This document shows, one piece after another, positions 42,835-49,441 of a stretch of DNA of 64,000 nucleotides. Under the pieces are notes generated by a model that saw only the letters and a list, made by a program, of their open reading frames with translations, was not told where the DNA came from and did no database searches. Origin of the DNA: Anaerohalosphaeraceae bacterium (GTDB lineage Bacteria > Planctomycetota > Phycisphaerae > Sedimentisphaerales > Anaerohalosphaeraceae). A program made the position numbers and the translations under genes. The stretch is taken from positions 47,267 to 111,266 of the forward strand of contig JBBFLK010000008.1 in the NCBI GenBank assembly GCA_037479115.1. Direction: 5' to 3'. How positions within the stretch are numbered: position 1 is the stretch's first letter; each line of letters opens with the position of its first letter.

Positions 42835-43633
42835 CCCGGTTATAATAATACATCGCCTCCGGAAGGGCCTCCTGAATTCCCTGAATGCGGGTCTGGTCGG
42901 AAGGATGGGTGCTCAGGAACTCCGGCGGGCTGGCTGATTTGTCGGCTGCCATCCGCTTCCAGAAATCCACCGCCGTCTGCGGATTATAGCCCGCCATTCC
43001 CATAAAAATCAGCCCCAGACGGTCCGCTTCTTTTTCATGCAGCCGGCTGTACGGCAGAAGGACGCCAATCTGCGCCCCCAGCCCGTACGACTGCATAAAC
43101 AGCCGCTGGGTCGCCGCCGGATGATTCTGTATCGCCTCCGAAAGGGCCATCCCCCCCATCTGATACAACAGCGCCTGGCTCATTCGTTCGCTGCCGTGCC
43201 GCGCCACTGCATGCGCTATCTCGTGCGACATCACGACCGCCAGCCCGTTCTCATCCTGCGTAATGGGCAGCAAACCCGTATAGACCACTACCTTGCCCCC
43301 CGGCATACACCAGGCGTTTTTTTCCTGGCTTTCCACCAGATTAAATTCCCAGTCAAACCCGCGCAGCTGTTCGGACATCCCCTGTTCCTTAAAATACGCC
43401 TCTACGGCTTTGGCAATCCGGGTGCCGACCTCCCGCACCATTGCCGTCTTCTGCGGGTCCGTACTCAGTTTGTTTTCCTTCAGAAACGACTGATACTCCT
43501 GCACGGCCATCGAGTGAATCATTGAGTCCGGAACCAGATTCAGCTGTCTGCGGCCGGTAATCGGAACCTCCGCACATCCGACACAAAAAACCGCCAGGCA
43601 GGAAAACCATATCTCCTTCCAAAAACGCTTCAT
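42782..43633 (-). CDS. M48-family metalloprotease lipoprotein (LoiP/BepA type)
   Basis: The 283-residue lipoprotein has a signal peptide with lipobox CVGC and the sequence EVPITGRRQLNLVPDS, typical of the LoiP/YggG-like group. The zinc site is HEIAHAVARH with the third ligand in HEKEADRLGLIFMGMAGYNP, and the end SPPEFLSTHPSDQTRIQGIQE is conserved. It probably degrades misfolded envelope proteins. Start 43633 has AAGGAG six bases upstream; an in-frame start at 43681 would lack a proper signal. Confidence 0.9.
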   Translation of the reverse strand: MKRFWKEIWFSCLAVFCVGCAEVPITGRRQLNLVPDSMIHSMAVQEYQSFLKENKLSTDPQKTAMVREVGTRIAKAVEAYFKEQGMSEQLRGFDWEFNLVESQEKNAWCMPGGKVVVYTGLLPITQDENGLAVVMSHEIAHAVARHGSERMSQALLYQMGGMALSEAIQNHPAATQRLFMQSYGLGAQIGVLLPYSRLHEKEADRLGLIFMGMAGYNPQTAVDFWKRMAADKSASPPEFLSTHPSDQTRIQGIQEALPEAMYYYNRATGQTPKEYQYPFGGRS

Positions 43634-43798
43634 AAAAATCTCCTTACATCTGATTTTACCGCCTTTTATTATATCACTCATTCGGCAGACCGCAAATCTT
43701 TACCTAAACGATAGGCAGCCGGTCATTTTCCATTCTGCATTCTTGACCGTCCCGGCGATTCGTGATAATCTGCCTGTTCTGTAGAAAGGGAATCCGGA

Positions 43799-44785
43799 AT
43801 GCACATAACACTCGAATGGACACTGAAAACCGCCGCGTTTGCCGGCTTTCTTTACATCCTGCTCAGTCTTTTTAATGTCCATTGGCTGATGCGTCTGCGT
43901 ATCCTGGCCGCCATGGCCGTCGGGGCTTTTCTCATTGGTTTTCTGCTCTGGCCTAAAATTGCCCCTGCCGACCCGCTCGGAGCCGTCACGCTCTACGGCG
44001 GCGACTTTTCCGCTGCGGACATCCTCCTTTGCCTCCTGGCATCCCTGATTGCAGGCGCCGGCGGCTGTCTGCTGGCCTATCCCTATGGAAAAACCATCGG
44101 TCTTTTGGCTGTGCCTACCGGTCTGGCCGTCTGGACTTTTCAAAGCGGCTCCGTCCGCTCTGTGCTGCTGACCCATGCCGCCTTTGAACAGCGTCTGGCT
44201 GTGTACCAGTTTTTCCGCTTGGAAACCCTCTTCTGGCTGGGCCTTCTTTTGTGCGGTGCCGCCGGAATCTGGCTGGTCAGCCGGTTTCTTCCGCCGGCCA
44301 AAATCCCCAAAATTCCCGGGACTTCTTCGAAAAAAAAGAAACCCAATCGCACCGTCTCCATCCTGGCGGCCGTAGTCATTTCCATCGTAACCGTTCAATT
44401 GACCGTCGGGCTTTTTGCGCAGGATGTTCGCTATCCCGACGCCCAAATCGGTTCCGTAACCGGCCAGCCGGGAAACCGTCAGATTGCCTTTGCCGTGCTG
44501 GCTTCCTTTGCCGTAGCTGGTGCCGCCATTAAATACTTTCTGGACTGCGAACACTATTGGGCGGTTTTGGCAGGTCCCATCCTGTATTTCATCGCCCTTT
44601 CTGCTTCCTGCAGCCCCAAAATGCTGCAATATATGACAGAAACCTGGGCCGTTACATTTTTCCCAAACACCATATCTGCTATATTGCCTATCCAATTCAT
44701 CTCTTTTTCGGCTATCGGCGCTTTGGCGGGGGAATGGATTGTAATCAAATATAAAATGGCTAAATATCTCCAGAAAGTCCCATAA
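43799..44785 (+). CDS. Polytopic membrane protein of unknown function
   Basis: The 328-residue protein has about eight hydrophobic helices, with a basic loop TSSKKKKPNR in the middle. I see no transporter or enzyme motif. AAAGGG lies eight bases before the ATG. A possible promoter TTGACC-N15-GATAAT is at 43743-43769, with a short spacer. The strong hydrophobic pattern and codon usage support a real gene. Confidence 0.65.
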   Translation: MHITLEWTLKTAAFAGFLYILLSLFNVHWLMRLRILAAMAVGAFLIGFLLWPKIAPADPLGAVTLYGGDFSAADILLCLLASLIAGAGGCLLAYPYGKTIGLLAVPTGLAVWTFQSGSVRSVLLTHAAFEQRLAVYQFFRLETLFWLGLLLCGAAGIWLVSRFLPPAKIPKIPGTSSKKKKPNRTVSILAAVVISIVTVQLTVGLFAQDVRYPDAQIGSVTGQPGNRQIAFAVLASFAVAGAAIKYFLDCEHYWAVLAGPILYFIALSASCSPKMLQYMTETWAVTFFPNTISAILPIQFISFSAIGALAGEWIVIKYKMAKYLQKVP

Positions 44786-44919
44786 CAATTCTCCCTCCCG
44801 GAAGTTCCCCCCTGTTTTTTCAGAAAAAACCTTTTGTAACTTATTTTCGTAAAACATCTTACAGAAAAATCCCCCTTCCGCTCTCAATTTTTTTTCATCC
44901 TTCTAAGAAAACTGCTGTC

Positions 44920-44949
44920 TTGACCTAAGCAAATAGCCGAAAATATCTA
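44920..44949 (+). promoter_or_regulatory. Distal candidate promoter of csrA
   Basis: TTGACC and TATCTA are separated by 18 bases, about 130 bases before csrA. The stretch 44786-45080 otherwise holds no gene. Confidence 0.35.
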
Positions 44950-45028
44950 TACCTAATACGAGGTTTTTCAGCAGATAGAACCGACCGAAACCGAACCGGC
45001 GGCGTAAAAACTATAGGAACGGAATGCT

Positions 45029-45057
45029 TTGAAAAACAAATACTTACAAATTATGAC
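45029..45057 (+). promoter_or_regulatory. Proximal candidate promoter of csrA
   Basis: TTGAAA and TATGAC are 17 bases apart. Predicted start near 45064 leaves a leader of about 17 bases with AAAGGAG. Confidence 0.4.
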
Positions 45058-45080
45058 CAGCATCCTTAAAGGAGTTTAAT

Positions 45081-45341
45081 ATGTTGGTCCTCAGCAGGCA
45101 AAAAGATGAATCGATTATGATCGGCGACGACATCGAGATAACCATTGTCGATGTTCGCGGCGACAAAGTTCGTTTGGGTATTAACGCCCCGAAGGAAGTC
45201 CAGGTGCATCGGAAGGAAATCTATCTGATTATCCAAAAAGAAAAAGCCGAAAAGAAACAGCAGCAAGCTGCCGGCGAATCATCAGACAATTCCTCCGCTG
45301 ACAACACCAAAACAAAAGCCGAATCCGTCAAAAATTCGTAA
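45081..45341 (+). CDS. csrA: Carbon storage regulator CsrA
   Basis: The 86-residue protein opens with [20 protein letters not shown] and contains [19 protein letters not shown], the complete CsrA core with the RNA-binding Leu4 and Arg44 regions. A charged, Gln/Ser-rich tail of about 30 residues follows. CsrA binds GGA motifs in mRNA leaders and blocks translation; in many bacteria it controls flagellin and flagellar genes. The flagellar operon starts 13 kb away and its FlgM-like end about 1 kb away. AAAGGAG precedes the ATG. Confidence 0.95.
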   Translation: MLVLSRQKDESIMIGDDIEITIVDVRGDKVRLGINAPKEVQVHRKEIYLIIQKEKAEKKQQQAAGESSDNSSADNTKTKAESVKNS

Positions 45342-45395
45342 AAACAAGACTGCCCTCACCCGCTTTCGAACTACTCCCCCTATTTTTATTTCGAA

Positions 45396-45596
45396 TTATC
45401 CGTACAAATTCCCTTTTTCATCCACGTAAACCCTGGCCTGCGCCTGTCCTAAACGTTCCAGGGCCTTCTGCAGCTGCTCCAGAGCGGGCACTTTAAACAA
45501 TCGCCCGCAATGCCGGCAGCGCTTCCGTTTGTCGGCATCCTCAAACAGCAGTCTCATTTCCAGCCCGCAATCCGGACATCGAGCCAACAGCTGCAT
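45396..45596 (-). CDS. Small zinc-ribbon protein
   Basis: The 66-residue protein has CPDCG near residue 7 and CRHCG near residue 32, a classic four-cysteine zinc ribbon, followed by a helix (ALEQLQKALERLGQA) and a short strand ending GNLYG. Such mini-proteins, related to the prokaryotic MJ0042-type ribbons, occur in planctomycetes. GAGGG lies six bases before the ATG and a promoter is at 45625. The function is unknown. Confidence 0.72.
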   Translation of the reverse strand: MQLLARCPDCGLEMRLLFEDADKRKRCRHCGRLFKVPALEQLQKALERLGQAQARVYVDEKGNLYG

Positions 45597-45624
45597 GCTG
45601 CACCCTCATTCAATCGTCCTCTTC

Positions 45625-45653
45625 TTTATCAATTAATTTTCAGCTGTTTTCAA
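45625..45653 (-). promoter_or_regulatory. Promoter of the small zinc-ribbon gene
   Basis: TTGAAA and GATAAA on the minus strand are 17 bases apart; start near 45618, 22 bases before the ATG. Confidence 0.4.
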
Positions 45654-45734
45654 CCGACTTTCTTAAAAAAACCTCTTTTTTCAGTCCCCATGCTTCTTTT
45701 TATCGGATGCAAAACCGCCCGTCTGCCCTTCGGC

Positions 45735-45763
45735 TTGTTTGGAATCCCGGATTCAGATACAAT
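45735..45763 (+). promoter_or_regulatory. Promoter of the structured RNA
   Basis: TTGTTT and TACAAT are 17 bases apart; start predicted near 45770, eleven bases before the closing stem of the RNA. Confidence 0.5.
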
Positions 45764-45769
45764 ACAATT

Positions 45770-46015
45770 GAGGAAGTTTTCCGATTGTCGTGGGGGTGAT
45801 GATGACCAAATCGGTACTTTGCCGTGTGATTTCTTCACGGCCGCTTGCGCCGCAGGAGGATCCGTCTGAAAGCCGGCCGCATCCGACGGGCGGCTGTCCG
45901 GTTCCATCCCGGGCCAACCCGGTGCTCTGCCGACGATGGACAGGACACAATCCATCTCGGATGAAGGCCCCGCGGGGGATCTGGATTGACTGCTGGGCAT
46001 GATCAGTCGGATAAA
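45770..46015 (+). ncRNA. Candidate structured noncoding RNA (about 245 nt), family not recognised
   Basis: The region has no convincing protein frame but folds into a closed, branched structure. Ends pair: CCGATTG (45781-45787) with CAGTCGG (46004-46010). Inside are hairpins GCCGTG/CACGGC (45821-45826 with 45836-45841) and CCGTC/GACGG (45862-45866 with 45885-45889). A three-part helix follows: TGTCC/GGACA (45895/45943), CCATC/GATGG (45904/45935) and CCGGG/CCCGG with loop CCAA (45909/45918). Last is CAATCCA/TGGATTG (45948 with 45982) capped by CCCCGCGGGG. A promoter lies just upstream. I tested it by eye against RNase P, tmRNA, SRP, 6S and common riboswitches and found none of their signature sequences. 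Confidence 0.6.
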
Positions 46016-46018
46016 CAA

Positions 46019-46057
46019 ACATGGCTTTGAATCCTTTCAAAAGGACTCAAAGCCATG
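46019..46057 (-). terminator. Long hairpin after the FlgM-like gene
   Basis: A perfect ten-base stem ATGGCTTTGA/TCAAAGCCAT extends inward by TCCTTT/AAGGA. On the minus strand it is followed by TTTGTTTATCC, so it can end the FlgM-like transcript about 95 bases after its stop. It also caps the 3' side of the structured RNA on the plus strand, where no T-run follows. Confidence 0.6.
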
Positions 46058-46150
46058 GATGTTCAAACCTCGCTGTCCCTGCGGGCGACTCTCCAAACGT
46101 CCCTGTTTGGAGCCCCATTCTTGCAGTCCGCAAAAAAGATTTCGAACCGT

Positions 46151-46426
46151 TTACACACCGTACTGAATCATCTTGCGGGCCGTTTCCAGCGCCGTTTCCA
46201 TCGAATCGGCACGGCCCGATAAAATCAATTCACGCGCCTGCCGAATAATCTCCGGGTCCTCCCCCTGCATCTGCATCACCCGCTCCAGCAGTCCGGCATA
46301 GCCAAGCCGCAGCTCCGGTTCTTCTTTCCGCCGAGACGGTCTTTTCGGTCCGGCGGCTCCGGCCAAGGAAGCCGCTCCGACAGCACCGGCTATCTGCGAT
46401 GAATTGGTAGGCTCAACCATACTCAT
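46151..46426 (-). CDS. Small protein, possible FlgM-like anti-sigma-28 factor
   Basis: The 91-residue protein has a disordered Ala/Gly/Ser/Pro-rich N-terminal half and a C-terminal pair of helices (EIIRQARELILSGRADSMETALETARKMIQYG). FlgM proteins have the same size, an unfolded first half, and a helix-sG-helix C-terminus that holds sigma-28; the sequence match is weak. Support comes from context: a sigma-28-like promoter lies at 46470-46496, and fliA is 2 kb upstream in the same orientation. No ribosome site is clear; ATG 46420 (second Met) is an alternative. The gene is likely; FlgM identity is a proposal. Confidence 0.6.
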   Translation of the reverse strand: MSMVEPTNSSQIAGAVGAASLAGAAGPKRPSRRKEEPELRLGYAGLLERVMQMQGEDPEIIRQARELILSGRADSMETALETARKMIQYGV

Positions 46427-46469
46427 TTTTCAAATATCTCTCACCCGTTTGCCTCAGTATCTGCCCCCA

Positions 46470-46496
46470 TTGTCGCTTTCTTTGGGCCGAACTTTA
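46470..46496 (-). promoter_or_regulatory. Sigma-28-like promoter ahead of the FlgM-like gene
   Basis: On the minus strand TAAA (46496-46493) and AGCGACAA (46477-46470) are separated by exactly 15 bases. The sigma-28 consensus is TAAA-N15-GCCGATAA, so five of eight -10 bases match with ideal spacing. It ends 43 bases before the ATG. Confidence 0.45.
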
Positions 46497-46580
46497 GCAT
46501 TTTTTCCAAAAAAACTTCTGCTTTTTCCAAACCGGTCTTAAAACGGTGTTCTTCTCGGACGTTCATGTTTACTCGGACGC

Positions 46581-47210
46581 TCACGGATATTTTGGAAGAG
46601 TCTCCGTAATTTCAAATACGACAAACTTGTTGAAATACAGCGGACTGTTCTCCAGCAGTTTCCAGTTCATCGGCTCATAGCCCGTCCGCATCTGGGTCTC
46701 AAAATAGCGCCGAATCCGCTGCTGAACGGCTCGATCCGTGCTGTCCCAGACATCTTCAATCGCCCAGACAATCCGGGCAGTCCGCAAATCCAGCATCTTC
46801 AGATGAACACTCAGCAGCAGATGCGGATACGAGCTGTACCGCCGAATTGCTCCGTACACCAGTGCATCGGCGCTCAGATTCTGCCGAAGCTCCGCCAGCT
46901 GCTGCGGCGTATTCTGATGAATGGTATCCAAATCATACTGCTGCCAGAAGGCTTCGCTTCGCCGAATCAGCCGAACGCTGAACAGATGCTTCTTGCCCAG
47001 ACCGTCCGCCAGAAGCTCAGAAAAGGCCCGTCCCTGCTCCGGATACAGCGTCGGATTGTCCAGCTCCAGCAGCACCACCTTGCCGATCCGGCTGAAATCC
47101 GCACTCGGGTTCAGATAATAATGACCGGTGGGACGCTCGACGGGCTCCTGAACCCGGCAGCCGCACGCCAGAAGCATTCCAGCCAGAACCCAACAACACC
47201 TGCTCTTCAT
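46581..47210 (-). CDS. Flagellar-operon lipoprotein, CsgG/DUF799-like
   Basis: The 209-residue lipoprotein has a signal peptide with lipobox LLACG/C near residue 17. The mature part (IGKVVLLELDNPTLYPEQGRAFSELLADGL, then ALVYGAIRRYSSYPHLLLSVHLKMLDLRTARIVWAIEDVWDSTD) resembles the N-terminal CsgG/TolB-like fold of outer-membrane lipoproteins. A flagellar outer-membrane or basal-body role is suggested by the operon, not by sequence. ATG 47210 has GAGGAG eight bases upstream. Confidence 0.72.
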   Translation of the reverse strand: MKSRCCWVLAGMLLACGCRVQEPVERPTGHYYLNPSADFSRIGKVVLLELDNPTLYPEQGRAFSELLADGLGKKHLFSVRLIRRSEAFWQQYDLDTIHQNTPQQLAELRQNLSADALVYGAIRRYSSYPHLLLSVHLKMLDLRTARIVWAIEDVWDSTDRAVQQRIRRYFETQMRTGYEPMNWKLLENSPLYFNKFVVFEITETLPKYP

Positions 47211-47233
47211 AAACGGAACTCCTCGGGACGATG

Positions 47234-47752
47234 TCATCCGCCGCTGTCCGCCGGCTCCGCCCCTAATATCCGAAGAATCTTGGCCAGCGCCTGGAGCTGA
47301 GCGGCCTGGGCCTTCCGCATTTCCTCCCGGAACCCCAGCACATCCGCTTTCCACTGATTCAGCTCCGCATGCATCTTCTGAAGGAATTCATTGGCCTCGT
47401 CCAGTTCCTTCTGGGTCTGACGCAGCTGGCTGTTCAGGGACTCCACCTCTTTCTTCAGACGGGCGTTTTCCTCAAACAGCTGAATGTTTCTCTCCCGCAG
47501 CTGGTTGGCGGTTTCGGAAAGCTGCTGATATTTTTCCGACCACATCAGAGCCGTCTGGACCGCATCCGGACCCGAGGTCCCTTCGGCAAAACGTCGTTCC
47601 AGGGCCGCGGAACCGGCCGGCGACCCCTCCGGCACCCGACCGGAAGGACTTTCCTGCAGCGGCGCCGGCGGAACCGGCGGCTCCAGGAACTGACAGCCCA
47701 GACACATCGTTAATGCCGCAGTCAGCATCCACTGGATACCCCTTCGCTTCAT
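47234..47752 (-). CDS. Coiled-coil lipoprotein of the flagellar operon
   Basis: The 172-residue lipoprotein has lipobox MCLGC (Cys20), a Pro/Ser-rich linker and then a long coiled coil from about residue 68 to 160 with regular heptads (LSETANQLRERNIQLFEENARLKKEVESLNSQL and onward). It is followed 23 bases later by the second lipoprotein gene, so both may form a surface or periplasmic structure. AGGAG lies eight bases before ATG 47752. Unknown function. Confidence 0.72.
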   Translation of the reverse strand: MKRRGIQWMLTAALTMCLGCQFLEPPVPPAPLQESPSGRVPEGSPAGSAALERRFAEGTSGPDAVQTALMWSEKYQQLSETANQLRERNIQLFEENARLKKEVESLNSQLRQTQKELDEANEFLQKMHAELNQWKADVLGFREEMRKAQAAQLQALAKILRILGAEPADSGG

Positions 47753-48024
47753 GGCTGGTTCTCCTGCTGAGCCGGCGAACCGGCTACATTTCCATAATTG
47801 CACTGAATAAAATGCTTTTGTCCGCAGCCGCAAACCACCTCCAGAATCACATAGTCGCTGTTGCTTTCCACTATCCTGGCCTGCGCCGCGCCGGAGGAAC
47901 CGGCCGGGCTGACTTTTCGAAACGGCTCCGCCGCCCCAAGACGCGAACACGGCAGCACCACCGCCGAGCCCGGACGAATCTGACTCTTTTTGAGCACCCG
48001 TATCTTTTGCTGAATCCCGTTCAT
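47749..48024 (-). CDS. Small protein of unknown function in the flagellar operon
   Basis: The 91-residue protein has a beta-rich second half with a CGCG motif (DYVILEVVCGCGQKHFIQCNY). AAGGGA stands five bases before the ATG, and its stop overlaps the start of the coiled-coil lipoprotein gene. It has no homologue I recognise; a metal-binding or adaptor role is possible through the cysteines. Confidence 0.62.
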   Translation of the reverse strand: MNGIQQKIRVLKKSQIRPGSAVVLPCSRLGAAEPFRKVSPAGSSGAAQARIVESNSDYVILEVVCGCGQKHFIQCNYGNVAGSPAQQENQP

Positions 48025-48075
48025 AATCGTCCCTTTGCCGGGTCTCCCGAACCATGCATGTTCGTTGATGTCTCT

Positions 48076-48300
48076 TTAAGCCCGATAGTCCACATGTCCG
48101 TCCTGAATCCCTCCGCCCTTTTCAATCTGTTCCCGTTCCTCCTCCAAAGCTTCCTGAAGCCCTGCCGTTCGGCGGTGTCGTTCCCGCCGACGGGACGAAG
48201 AGTCTTGTTTTCGATTGACCCGCTCGCCGATCAGCGAAGTCTGTTCCACCGGAGGCATCGACTCCACCGGTCCCAGACTTCTGTCAGGTCTATCCGCCAT
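48076..48300 (-). CDS. Small charged protein of unknown function in the flagellar operon
   Basis: The 74-residue, highly charged protein has a basic stretch (SSSRRRERHRRT) then an acidic helix (LQEALEEEREQIEKGG) and ends GHVDYRA. AAAGGGGG precedes the ATG. It lies 38 bases after fliA. The composition suggests a partly disordered adaptor. No known family. Confidence 0.6.
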   Translation of the reverse strand: MADRPDRSLGPVESMPPVEQTSLIGERVNRKQDSSSRRRERHRRTAGLQEALEEEREQIEKGGGIQDGHVDYRA

Positions 48301-48338
48301 GACGGCCCCCTTTCTTCGGTCGTTTCAAACCTTTTCGT

Positions 48339-49184
48339 TCAGACTTCTCCTTCCGCCTTCCACTTCTGAAGCATCGTCGAGAGAGTAAACAACGCCGCCG
48401 CATGCAGCTGACTGACTCGGGATTCGGTAATCCCGAGCACCTCAGCAATCTGCTTCATTGTCAATTCCCGCTGATAATACAGCACCACAATCCGCCGCTG
48501 CTTCTTCGGCAGATTCTGAATTGCCCGCGCCAAATGTTCCACCAGTTCCTCCCGCTCCAGCCGATGGGAGGGTTCCGGCTCTCCCGCATCCGCCAGACAC
48601 TCGCCCAGTGCCGGGGCCTCATCATCCAGTCCGTGAATCGACAGGAAATGCCGGGCCCTGGCCGCCTCCAGCAGCTGATACAGCTTGTCCAGCGGCATCT
48701 GAACCTCTTCGGCCAGCTCCTCATCCGTGGGCGGCTGTCCCTTTTGCTCCAGCAGCCGGGCGGAGGCCTCCTGAACCTGTTCAAACTGTTTGGACAGGGA
48801 CGGCGGAGCAAACGACCACTGCCGAAGTTCATCAATCACCGCACCGCGTATCCGGATATACGCATAGGTCTTAAATTCCGCATCTTTCGACGGGTCATAA
48901 TCGTGAGCCGCCTTCACCAGGCCGATCGTCCCCGCCGAAACCAAATCCTCCCGGCTCAGCGGCGGATGCAGATACGAAACCACCTGACTGACAATCCGAT
49001 GGACCAGCGGCAGATACTGCAGAATCTGCTGTTCAGTCTGACTTTCCCGAACCTGAGAGCCGTAGGCGCGAAGGGCCTGTCCGGCGGAAACCGCGGGCAT
49101 CTCCTCCAGAAACTCACGGGCCATCCGAACTTCCGGCCCAACCTCCGGCTGTGCCGGTGTCGTGGTAACAAACGGTTCTGTCAT
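48339..49184 (-). CDS. fliA: Flagellar sigma factor sigma-28
   Basis: The 281-residue protein has sigma region 2 (LPLVHRIVSQVVSYLHPPLSREDLVSAGTIGLVKAAHDYDPSKDAEFKTYAYIRIRGAVIDELRQW), region 3 (PPSLSKQFEQVQEASARLLEQ) and region 4 (LPKKQRRIVVLYYQRELTMKQIAEVLGITESRVSQLHAAAL). This is the FliA/WhiG type. It directs RNA polymerase to late flagellar promoters of the TAAA-N15-GCCGATAA type. Its start overlaps the upstream small membrane gene by four bases. A likely target, with the right promoter, is the FlgM-like gene. Confidence 0.92.
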   Translation of the reverse strand: MTEPFVTTTPAQPEVGPEVRMAREFLEEMPAVSAGQALRAYGSQVRESQTEQQILQYLPLVHRIVSQVVSYLHPPLSREDLVSAGTIGLVKAAHDYDPSKDAEFKTYAYIRIRGAVIDELRQWSFAPPSLSKQFEQVQEASARLLEQKGQPPTDEELAEEVQMPLDKLYQLLEAARARHFLSIHGLDDEAPALGECLADAGEPEPSHRLEREELVEHLARAIQNLPKKQRRIVVLYYQRELTMKQIAEVLGITESRVSQLHAAALFTLSTMLQKWKAEGEV

Positions 49185-49417
49185 TGCCTATCCCTGTCGG
49201 TTTGTTTGCGAAGCTGACTTTCGACAATCGCATCCAGCAAAATTCGTATCACCATCCGTCCGCAGAATTGAACCACCGCATACATCACAACCGCCCCCGC
49301 CAGTGCGCGGCTGGCGCAGACGGCCGGACTGCATCCAAACAGCCAGCCCGCCGCCGCCATCAGAAAAAAGACAAAAACCGCCGAATACACCGCCAGAATT
49401 TTTACGTTCTGCTCCAC
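49181..49417 (-). CDS. Small two-helix membrane protein between flhA and fliA
   Basis: The 78-residue protein has two hydrophobic helices (LAVYSAVFVFFLMAAAGWLFG and LAGAVVMYAVVQFCGRMVIRIL) and a charged tail. It takes the place occupied by flhF/flhG in many other flagellar operons. Its stop overlaps fliA. The function is unknown; an export-apparatus accessory is a guess based only on position. Confidence 0.65.
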   Translation of the reverse strand: MEQNVKILAVYSAVFVFFLMAAAGWLFGCSPAVCASRALAGAVVMYAVVQFCGRMVIRILLDAIVESQLRKQTDRDRQ

Positions 49418-49441
49418 AAAAAACCCTCAACAACGGCTCAA

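Noticed and set aside
43700..44887. Minus-strand frame of 395 codons opposite the membrane protein gene
   Set aside because: The product is Gly/Gln/Lys-rich without hydrophobic cores, whereas the plus strand encodes regular membrane helices with a ribosome site.
45790..46002. Possible 70-residue protein within the structured RNA region
   Set aside because: The composition is random-like (many Pro, Arg, Cys), and the DNA shows paired arms instead of coding constraint.
45770..46015. RNase P, tmRNA, SRP or 6S identity for the structured RNA
   Set aside because: The conserved GAGGAAAGUCC of RNase P, the tRNA-like ends and tag of tmRNA and the GGAAG/AGCAG core of SRP are absent. 6S needs one long hairpin with a central bubble, while this RNA is branched.
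46019..46057. Attachment site or mobile-element end
   Set aside because: It is an imperfect hairpin with T-rich flank on the minus strand, which suits a terminator. There is no integrase, direct repeat or second copy nearby.
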